This document shows, piece by piece, positions 49,401 through 61,400 of a stretch of DNA of 64,000 bases. The stretch covers positions 2,400,344 through 2,464,343 of the forward strand of contig JACEVL010001161.1 of the NCBI GenBank assembly GCA_020284085.1. Direction: 5' to 3'. A program made the translations under genes and the position numbers. The notes below the pieces were generated by a model that had not been told where the DNA came from, made no database searches, and saw nothing but the letters and a program-made list of their open reading frames with translations. Numbering within the stretch: the stretch's first letter is position 1; every line of letters starts with the position of its first letter. This DNA comes from Aporrectodea caliginosa (lineage: Eukaryota > Annelida > Clitellata > Crassiclitellata > Lumbricidae).

Positions 49401-52400
49401 CAAGGCAGAATCAATTTTAAATATTTGCCACACTTGCACCCTCTGGTGAACTCAACAACAGTCAGTACACTGACTGTGCACTGTCAGTGGGAAGATGAGA
49501 CAACAAGTGAGAGTACTAGCCACCTGCACTCACATGCCAAGGCTAAAACAAATGAAGTTGCTAAACAATTCATACACAGGGCTGTCTCTTGATGTTGCTC
49601 AAGGGAATGCTTTTCTCCTTCTTTCAGTTCATTTACAGTCACCTGATTCTCCAACTTTATACAGTATACTAAGAACCAATCATTCATTCATTCATTCATT
49701 CATTCAAGGATTTATATAGCACCTCTTCAAGGGGACTGCTCATAGATGCTCCCGACTGTAGCACGGCCAAAAAGAACAGTTTTAAGATTAACCATACATG
49801 TATGGTTGACGCTCATATTATATCAAAAATAACTACCATTGTAACTAACGCAATATGGTACAGCTCCATACCTGAACTCCTCCCTCGTTTAACGCTCTAG
49901 CTCCATAGGCAATTCGCCTTCCTCCCTGCAACATGGGTTCAACACTTGGGTGGTGTTTGAACCTCTGGAACTCCCTGAAGGGACTTAGAAACGGATTGGC
50001 ATAGTCCAGGCCAACCTACAAGACCAAACCAGAAATCAATTACTACTGCTTACATGAACGAAAATTACACATTTTGCATTTATAAGTACTTGTGTATGCA
50101 GAGCTGTGTGCATCAGTGAACATATGTATGTACATGTATGTACTGATAAGTATGGTCCTGTATGCATTCTTGTATTGCATAAGTATGTCTGCTTATATGC
50201 ATGTATGCAGGCACATATGCATGTGTTTATGTATATACGTGTGTATTGTGTAAGTATAAAGGCACATATAAGAGCATCTTTTAAGCATTTCTCAGAGGAA
50301 TGAACATAGTTCAGTTAATTGTTAGGCATACTTACTACCAATCCAATTGCAACCAATGGTTGTTCACCCGCAATATGATACACAAACGACCCTCCATAGG
50401 TTCGATAATCCTAAGAAAAAAGCAGATAAGCTGTTTAATCTGCAAAACATCTAAAGGAAATTTCCAAAATCTTCATCTCTTTCATCTTACCTACCTAAAG
50501 TACTGGTTCATCTCTACAGTGCATGTTACATGTCTTCAAAGACCTATAAAAATCATATTGAAGATTTAAATGAAAGCCAGATACTTTCTACGTCTTTTTG
50601 CTTTTCAATAAAATTTAAGAAAAGGTACCGTAACAGAATTTGCCGCAATATATTGTGCTGCAGACTTTGCTACATGATTTTGTCCAGTTACCATAACAGG
50701 CCACACCGCAAAGCTGTTAAGGTCAAACCTACTGTGATTTAGAAGTTAAAACCAAACAAATTTTGTTTTTCTGAATTAATATCCATTATTTCTAGACATT
50801 TTATTGTGCCAGGTCTCTACAGTTGCTACATATCAAAATTCTTTAGCATTGTCTATGGTATTAAAATTATCAAATTATTTTTATGAAAAGCTCTATTTCA
50901 ATTAAAATAACCATATAACTTCATTAACTAAACTTCATTAACTCACTTTCATGATGAGCTGCATTGGTTTCCCACTCACTTTAATCCACCCTTGTCATTA
51001 AAGGTTAATTGGAGTGCTATTTTTCTATATAGTGTATTTTGGTCAAATTGAGCAGGATTAAGTACTGAATTTTACCATTTAACACTGTATCCGTAAAGTA
51101 TAAATGATTTTACCAAACAGAGTCATTAGTTTGGAATCCAAAGTTAGAATATCCTAGATCAATTTGATTACTGATGTGACTAATATATTGATTTTAAAAA
51201 CTTTGCCATAATCGTGTCACATCATATGCGACCTTGTCGGAAATTATGGCATTTAAATGAACTGAACAACAATACATTGAACTTTTATGTACATAAAAAC
51301 TGTAACTACAAGTTTTAAGTCTATGAAAATGCAATCTGTACTTCAACTAAATCAGATTTAAATAAGTAGCCTTTTAATAAAGCAGGTCAAATGTTCACAT
51401 TTAACAAATATTGCTGTCAATGTTAGCCAGTGACAAATGGCTGCCAAACAACTTACCAGTGGCCAGCCTATTGTATGCTCTACTTGTCCTGGGTGATGTT
51501 TCGATGGGTCAATTTCCCATAATTCCTTCAATCCAATGCCATAAAGCTGAGGCTCACATTTTTCACGTAACTTGAATCTCTGATAGAGTTGTTTTGCCAG
51601 GCTGCCATGACAACCTTCAGAAAAAATCGTACACTTGGCATGCAATTCCATGCCACGGCTGAAAGTATCCTGGAAACACATTCACAATATGAAGAAAATA
51701 ATAATAAGCTAAGCCTCAAACAACACAAGAAGTGTTTAAAATATGCAGCATATGGAAACAACATGCAAGAAATGTTACTATATTTAAGAAATAATTAGCT
51801 ACACAAATAATGGGCCCAATTTCTAGCTTTGCATGTTAGTTCAAAAGTAACACAGGTATATGTTATTCAAAAGCATATTCATTCATTCATTCATTCAGAG
51901 CATTTATATAGCGCCCCTTCAAGAAACTACTCAGGAGCGCTCCCGGCCCAGCCACGACTAAAGAAAAAGACTTGAGGGACTTGTAGAACCCTGTCAGATG
52001 GCTTACAAGTAAAAAACGGAGCTTAAGTGGTAGGTCATTCCAAATGGAAGGGCCAACAACCGAGAAAGCACGGCGCTGCCTAATAGCCAAGCGAGTCCGT
52101 GGAACAAGGAACTCACCCCTCGTCGCAGAGCGAAGCACCCGACGCACTGGAACATCAGACACTGGGCGGCAAAGATCACGCAAGTAAGATGGAGCGCAGC
52201 CAAGAACACAACGAGAAACAAGAGCAGCAATGCGATATGAGATACGCTGAGACACAGGCAGCCAATGCAACACATCACGCATGTATGCAGATACAGGAGA
52301 GTACTTAGGAAGCCGTCCAATAAGCCGAGCAGCCGAGCGTAGAACTCGATCTAGTCGCCCCAAAACACCAAGGGGAAGGCCAGCAAGTAGAGAGGAACAG

Positions 52401-55400
52401 TGGTCAATTCGACTAGTAACAAAGGCATGAACAAGGACCACAACTGCATCATGAGAGAGAGAGCGAGAGACCACTCGAAGCTGACGAAGCTGATAATAAC
52501 AACTCCGTGCAATTGAGTTCACATGTTGAGATAAAGTAAGCTCAGAGTCAAGAGAAAGTCCCAGATCACGAACTGTGAGGGAAAAGGTTATGTGAGGAAA
52601 GAGCAGGGTAAGTTGAGGAAAGTCGATACCCTGAAGTTGTCTACGGCTACCCAGCCAAATGAGCTGTGTTTTAGAGGGATTTAAGAGTAGCCGATTGGAG
52701 GCCATCCAAGAAGAGAGGACATCCATAGTCAGACACATCTGACTCACAGTAGCCACCGCATCAGCTGAATGGGTGTGGATGTAGGCTTGCACATCATCGG
52801 CAAATAGTTGGTGTAGAAGCCCCTGAGACGTCAACAAGGAGCAGACATCAGCAGTATAAAGAAGATAAAGCAGCGGGCCCAGGACAGAACCCTGGGGCAC
52901 ACCCAAAGGGGCAGGGACCCAAAGAGACCTGGACGAACCAAGGACTACACAATTTGAGCGGTCAGTTAAAAAAGATCTAAGCCATTCTAGAGGCTGGTCC
53001 ACCAAGCCAAAGGAAGTAGAGAGGCGCTGCAAGAGAATGGAGTGGTCCACACAGTCAAAAGCAGAGCTAACATCAAAGAGAGCAAGGAGAGTAACCTGAC
53101 CACAGTCAACTGCGCTATAGAAGTCTGAAAAAGCCGAAGCAGGAGAGTCTCCGTGGAGTGATTCCGACGGAAACCCGACTGCTGCGACGGAATCAATTCA
53201 TTAACATCTAGATAAGTAATCAGCTGGTTAGCAACAATGCGTTCCAGTATTTTAGATAAAAAGTTACATTCGCAAATATATTTATAAAAAGTTACATTCG
53301 CAAATATATTTATATCAAAAGGCATATTTTCTCAATCTGAATACTATAAGGCATTTTGTAGTTGGGCCTATCGATAGAACTTCCATAAAATAAGGTATTT
53401 CACAAACCTCTGGCACTTTAGCAATATATGGAAATGCAGCATTAAAACTGTGCTCTAAAATCTGCTACATATGATAATAATTTCGAATTACCGATTAATT
53501 GTGACTGTGCCTGCGAAACCCTCATAAAATCAGAAAACTCAATATGAGAGAAACTAACTCAGACCCCATTAGTACCATTACTCATAAAACAGGTCCAAAA
53601 TAGTTCTGTGCATAATTTTAACAGAGGCACACAGCATATTACTAAAGAGGTCTCATGCTAAACTGCAGGTTATAGATAACCAATTTGGCATGTAAAAATT
53701 TATTTAAATTACATCAGACATTTAACTTTTAGGCAATATCTAACTTGTGATTTTTCTAGACTTTTTGATCGAAGATGTAGGTATCAAATAACTGTAACTT
53801 TACTACTTGTGACAAAGTTTGATGCTCAGCACGTCCAGTGCAATATTGAACCAATTTTTCCCACTTTGTGAAGGATTTCTTACATTACATTTCTCATTAG
53901 ACACTATGAGCCGATAACATGATCTTAGACAAGAACAATACAAATTAATAAACACTGCACGAACCTTAGGTGAACCATCTTTTCGTATTCCAACATCGTT
54001 TGTAGCAATTCCCTTTACACTTCCATCCTCATGAAAAAGAATCTGGAGTCAATCAGACATAATTATTACTACCACTGTAATTGCAGTTGTAATTATGACA
54101 ATTTATATGGCATCATCAGTGGTGAGCTTCTTCTAGGTTGCTTTAAAATCTCAACTGTCAGCGCAAGAACTAAAAGTTGTACAAAGTAAACACAATTTCA
54201 GCCGTTATTTAAAATGTGAATACTTTTGGTGTCCTGAATAGATGCTGGAAGGCTGCTAATGCATGCTCACCAGCAGCTTGAGAGGCCTGAACACATACTT
54301 TAGTCAGTATTTGATTCAGTTGAGGAACACACTTTGTAAGATAAGTGGGTCACATCCTTTGGGAGAGACTGGGAGCCATGCCTCGGAGCCCTGCAGTTAC
54401 AAGGGCGCCTAGGTATGAAGCTGCAGTCGACTGCATTTCATCCAGTGAGCAATATTACTAATAGACCTCATTTCTTATTGGTTTACAGCTTGACGATACA
54501 TTACCAAATTTCAAGGATGCATTAAAATTCAGAACAGAACCCCTCTACAAATGATTATAAAACTGTAAATCAAAATCCATCACGAACAAAACTAGGAATA
54601 AGGTAAGAAGCCAGAAACCTAAACTCACCTCACTAGCTGCATAACCAGGATAGATTTCAACACCCAGAGCCTCAGCCTGTTCACCCAACCATCGCACCAC
54701 ATGACCAAGACGCACAACGTGATTCCCATGGTTAGCAAATGGAAATCCTTTCAAAGAAAAGAGATCACAAAGTCAGTAATTACCTAGTTCTCTACAACGA
54801 ATTCTTTGTACTTAGGATCATAAGTCCTGCAATAAATGAAAACGGACATGGTAGTTTCTGTATGGCCTCTAATAAGTCCGCAAACAGACTAAAGAAAGAG
54901 CACTTTACAAGTATTAGCTGAACAAATAAATTAATGAACCAAATAAAATTTTAAAGTATGTAAATAACCAACTCTAATCCACAGTCCTAAATGGTGCATC
55001 ATCATAATGTACAGAGCGTCAGTTTATTGTATATATATATATATTCGTTTAATGACAAAACCAGGTGACATACCGCATCTGGGTACAAAGAATGGGAATG
55101 ACAATAGGAAATAAACAAACAGTAATCACATCAAACTGAAACCAGAGTCCAAAACTTCAATGTGATGAAGAAGTCCAGTTGAAATCCAAGAAGTCAGAGA
55201 GACCAGACAATTGGCAGTGGTGCATAGACAAGTTAAATGGATAAGTTTTATACATACTTTTTAAGACACTACTGTGACATCAAACGGCTGATGGACCAGA
55301 AAATACTGCATAGCTAATTCCAAAACTCTGAACCACACATCAAGGAAGCCAGACAGCTAAAGTGTTTTGGCACTAGGTACATCAAGAGTGGAAGCATCAT

Positions 55401-58400
55401 ATGATCAAGTACAATACTTTTTGTATACATGAGTAAGCAATAAAATAAAAATTAAGCAGCTGACTCAAATTAACACCTGATATAGTGTAGGGACATTTTA
55501 AACCGAATTCCCATCCTAAATAGGCAGCTAGTGTAGTGAATGCAACAGGAGCAATATGCTTACACAATCCCAGTGTTTGCTATGCCTCAGGTCTACAATT
55601 CTGGGACTGTTTGTAATTTCTGCAAATTGATCTGATGTAAGTGACAAAAGTCAAATCCAATAGAAACCATGGTTTTCTAGGTGCTATAAAAACAAAAACT
55701 AAGTTTTCATTAAAAGCACATGATACAAATTAAAAGACATAATAATATTTCTTTAGCACATTAGGCAGCATAACCACAACTGTGAAACATAAAACAGAGC
55801 AATTGGTAGAAATACCTGGAAGTAATGGAATTGGAATTCGTCGTTTCTCTGTCAAAAAGCTAAACTTGTCTTTTGAAACCGGAGTATTCAGTGGAGCCTA
55901 AAACAATGGATAACCAAAAACAGGGTTCATATTCAAAATTAGTAAACTCCAAGCCGTATACACAGACAATTATATGTCCACGTCTACTCAGACAAACACT
56001 ATGCAACAGACTTCCACTCCATAATCATTAACATAACACATATGCATATATGCTTTTGAAGAAAAACAAATTAAAATTGGACATTTATATAGCACTTTTA
56101 TTTGACCTGTAACAAGTGCTGCAAACAGAATAAAGACAGTACAACCTAATGCAATGTAAAACCTCACTTTTGTGTCTCTATTTTACCCACATCAGCTTAT
56201 TGCTCATAATAGCAGACAGGACACTTTTATAATTTTTTACAAATTTGAAACAATTAGTTTTACATGATTATGCAGTTTTACCAAAAGGCTATAGCATGTA
56301 TCAAAAACTATCACCTATTTGATTTAAATCCTAGGATTTGTGATTACAATAAGAAAAATAAGCAAAACATCGTATACTGATTGCAATCAGAGATTTCAAC
56401 AGTTGCTTTGGAGGAAGTTGATAAACCAATAGTTATCATGTGAAAGTCAACAGCAAGTTAAAGGAATTTGTTACAAATTAAATCCTAAAGTCATAGCTTA
56501 CTCCTCTTTCTTTCCAGTCTGGAAATAATTCATTCAGAGCAACTGGTTCAATGCAAGCACCAGACAAAATATGTCGACCTGAAACAACAAAATAAAATAA
56601 TCAAGTGAACAGAAATGTTTATTTAATCTATTTTAAATTCAAAACCACTTGCACCCATAAGATTTTTAAAACTTATTTGAAACAATTACAGTTTAATAAA
56701 ATTATAGAATATCCTTAAGTATAGTATGCTCTCAATTAATTCATATATCCTATGACGATCACCATATGCCGACTGGTTTCAAGAAAAACCAGAAGTAGCA
56801 CAGCAAACTGTTAATTATTATCATTATCATGGAAATCAGAAACTAATGCAGGCAGCATCTTTATGATATATATTGCTCTATAAAATTCTTTTGCATACAA
56901 CTAAATAATAATAAATATTAACAAATTTTAAGGCAGGAATAAATGTGGCTATGTTACCAATTTCAGAAGCTTTTTCGACTAGGCAGACACGAAGTTCTTT
57001 CCCTTCCTTGGCAGCAAGTTGTTTCAAACGACAAGCAGCTGACAGTCCTGCTGGTCCACCGCCAACTATCACGACATCCGCTTCATCAGAAGCACGTTCC
57101 ATATCTACATCTGAATGCATTAACAGGTACATGATAATACATGTATACAGCAACCAACAATTATAAGGTAAGTCCTATAAAGACTTCTCAAAAGTAGAAA
57201 GTACATGCATACCGGGTATGTATATACACTGAATAAATTGCTTGTAACAAGAACTCCAGTAATTGCAACAATAATATGAGTAACTGTAAGAACTATGCAT
57301 ATATTACAGTTGGGGACATGAATACCTTATTTAATGCTGATTTCTAGGAAAGTGATCTCATCATAAATGCAACTTGTTACAAAGAAGTACTGAAATGACT
57401 ATCAAAGTTATCATTTGAAGCTCGTCATTATGCATTTTATCTACATACAGATAACAAATCTGGGATGGCAAGGTGGGGACTGGTTGAGTTGACATGACAT
57501 TACCCTCACCTCTTACAATTAACGGATCTTAGCAAATGCACTTACATGCACTTAATCTGCCAGATCTGAAAAGTGAAAAGCAGCCTAATGAAGATACTGA
57601 ATGGATACTTAATGCACTGGACAGGTTATCAACATTGGTTAAAGAGTGCATCAAGGCCTCTGGGTAGGAGGATGCCATCTCGCATACTGATCAAGGCTTT
57701 TCAGGCAGGCTAGCATGGTTTGCACAACTTAAATGTCATGGGATCCCCTGAAACAGACAGCCTTGTGTTAGGATTCCCTTGATAAATTAATCGAAAAATG
57801 AGCAGGGTCAAGGCACATCGTTGCAATGGATAAACACGTACACTTACATTTTACAGCAACATAACCAGATATTTATATTGAGCCTTTTAGTTGCCTTTGA
57901 AAACCAATGAGTGGAAGTCCTACCCTTCCATCTTGGATCAGTTTCACGGGGAACGATGCTATGGTGTGTAGTTATCCGAGGAGTTCCTGCAACAGCGCTG
58001 TAAAGACGTACACGACTACTGCCTACAAACAGAAAAGAATTATTTTAAGTACATTCCAAAATCAAATATTTATGGCATCTTCCAGGACCATAATCAATAA
58101 GTATGGGAAGAATAATATGCATCCTGGTAACATAACATAACATAACAAGGTTTGTAGTGGCTGAGAAGACTTTCATCTGTGTCAGAGCCATTCTCTCGAG
58201 CCTCATCCACTGCATCTTTACTCAGTATCCAATTTTATTGAGTCTCTTCTTGAACTCCATCACCGAGTCCGCAGTAACAATTTCCTCGTCCAACTTATTC
58301 CAATTGTTCACTACCCTTGTACTGAAGAATCTTTGCATTATTGTCCCAGATGATTTTTTAACAATCTTGTAGCTGTGCCCTCGAGTTCTTTTGTTAACTG

Positions 58401-61400
58401 AGAATTCAAAGAGCTTTTGTGCTGGTATCTTGTCTCTTCCTGTCACTATCTTGAATGTCTCTATTAAATCTCCTCTATCTCTCAAGATGGTAGATTTGGC
58501 TTAAGGAAGTTAAGGATTAACAAACTATTGGTTCGTAGTGAAACAGAGCTCCTGTAGGAATATAACAAACGAGAAATGTTTGATAAAGATATCAAAGGGG
58601 TCCGGTGGCGCGTTGGATAACAGCTGGTGTAGAGAGCGAGAGGTACCGAGTTCGAGCCCCGTAGGGCGGATATGCTTTGTAGGCTGCTATTAGCGCCGTT
58701 GTATTGCAGGCTGTCTGTTCTGTTAGTAGTTAACTAGTTAAGATTGTTTCAATTGCATAACATGTAAATGTACAGCGCAGTGCGTTTGTCAGGCGCTTAA
58801 TTAAAGAAAAGATATTATTTATTATTATTATTCATCCTAGTTTTATCATTACATGAATAGGCTAAACTGCACACTTATAAAATATCTCTGTGTCAATGTG
58901 TCACCACATCATCTGTGTTCTTTGACTGTAAGATACAATCACAATCTTGTACCAATGAAGATGAGAGTTAGCAGCAACGTATACAAGCAATAACCTTCCT
59001 TAAAACTTGGCAATGGTTAGATCAGTGTTTCCCAACCTGTGGGTCGCGACCCCCAAGGGGGTCGCCAAGTGTTTTGTGGGGGGTCGCCGCGGGTCATTTT
59101 ATGACGCCTCTATCGCCCCATGATTTTATCAGTTTAGAAGAATAAGTGTCGCTATGCATAGCAATACTCAGAAATGGTGGCAACAAATTCACTTTTTCTA
59201 AATCAGGGTACGCTCTACAAGTAGGACCGATGTCTCTGTGTAGGCGTATTTTGAAAATTTAACGAAACCGATTCTGTTTTGCTGTTGCTGAACGAAACCG
59301 ATTCCGCCTAGGACTGGGAAAGGTAGATTTGCTCTTATTAGTCATTTAAGCATACTTTGAGGGACGGAAAATAGAGTAATGGAATATTTGCACAAACTCT
59401 TAACTCCAAGTCAGAAACTGGTTGTTATATATATGGCCTTTCTCTGCTTCCCTGAATGTTGCCAGCAGCCCCGATGAAGTCCAGGATGAATTCTTGGATA
59501 TGCGGAACGATTCCTCAGCACGTAACTTGTTTTATGAAAAATTGCCGACTCAGTTGTGGTGTGCTATGTATCAGACTTATCCAAATGTCACCATGCTTTG
59601 CCTTTTGAGTTTTACTTCCATTTGCCTCTACATAGGCCTATCTGTGCGAGAGTGGATTTTCAACGCTTCTTCATATCAAAACAAAGGCTGCATGTTGAAG
59701 ATGACATGAGGTTGGCTTTAACAAACACTCAGCCACGGATTTTGAAGTTGGTTGCCCAGATGCAATATTAGGTTACACTTTACAGCAGTCTACCGTTAGA
59801 GTGGAGTAGTAGACCGCTAGAATTATATTCTGAGAAATGATTTTTAATGTGTTTTCTTTACCCTAGGCTAGTGTTTACCAATCTGTGGCTTCCTTATTGC
59901 CGTATTATAAATGCCATCTTACACAAATGCAGCGGGAGGGGGGTCGCGGGTTACTTGGCTATTATAACAGTGGGTCGCGACTCGAAATAGGTTGGGAAAC
60001 ACTGGGTTAGATGGTAAATCCCAAGGTTTCATCCACCTTATAAACAATATGGTTACCCCAAATTGCGAGAGAAAGTAGAGTGCTGTGTGCTACTGGATTA
60101 TTGTAAATAAGTAAACATGCAGTTAGTTCCCTCATCAATCGCGGTCATTGAATCTTTGGTACCGTTGAAAGATGGTCTGGAAAATGTTTTGCGGTTCTAA
60201 CAGCTGATCAGACTGCCGCAACTCTAGAATGTACTCATATCCAATGTATGGAGTGGTTATTTCAATCTGTAGAACTTACAAGGCAGCTTTTACATGCATT
60301 CTGTGTTGAACATCAAAGTAACTTAGTTGATCCAATGAACATTGAGGTTCACAAAAAAAAATGGAGAACAGTTTGAAGTGTACCAATTGCAAATTGAAGA
60401 GCTAGCATGGTAGAGGGAGAGATTTGTTTCCAATGTACCTGCAGCTGTTCATCTTGCAAACTGCATTTTGTGAGAATGTTTTCTCAGACATTCTAATGCA
60501 GGTCCTAGAAACTTACCGAATTTTAAAATTTATTTACACTAATACACATATTTAGAAAAACTTGGTATGGTGACTGTGCTTTCTAGTTTTCAGTTACTTG
60601 CACCTCATACGCTAACTTGCAACAGCCATTTTGGTAGTGCACAGCACTCTACTTTCTCTCAACCGGATTCGGACCTCCTTCTGACTACTCTTTTGGACAA
60701 CCCCTCTGACTCGACGCAGCACCGTGAATAAGCTGGTGCCCTGCACTTGGCTTTGGAAGTTTAGAGATTTTGAGTTTACGATTACGATAACATTTTGGGG
60801 TTGCCATATTATTTATAAGTGCGGACAGCAATGGTACGTTTCTCGATAATTACCTATTTAGACTATCTCATACGGCAAACATCAAAACTTGAAGCCAAAA
60901 TTGTGCTTCTGTGATTTACCGCTTCGCCTCACCATACAATTACTTGAGTATCACCATAAACTCAGTTATGTGACACATTACTCAGCTCTAACTCCGAAAT
61001 TAACTAGAGCACTATCAATGTTATTTATCAATGCTATAAAAACTTAAACATGTACAATTTTCGAGCAAAACGCCTATACCATAAACTAATGCTAAGTTAA
61101 GACCTCAGTCAATAAGTTTTGGCAAACTTATAGGGTAATCCCGTAGTTTAGGTTGCTAAATTATTCTAATGTCTTCAATGCCGCATTTGACGTTGGTAAG
61201 TAAGCACTCTAACTATGTCTATCATAACTATAATCAATCCCGCTTCCATTTCATCGAGAATTTTTTTAATCAATCCAGCTTCCATTTAATGACAAAAATG
61301 ACCCAACTTCTATTTAACCAGAAAAATATTTTTCATCAATGGAACTTTTATGTAAGCAAAGAACTTTTCTCATGGGTCCAGCTTCGACTTACAGAAACAA

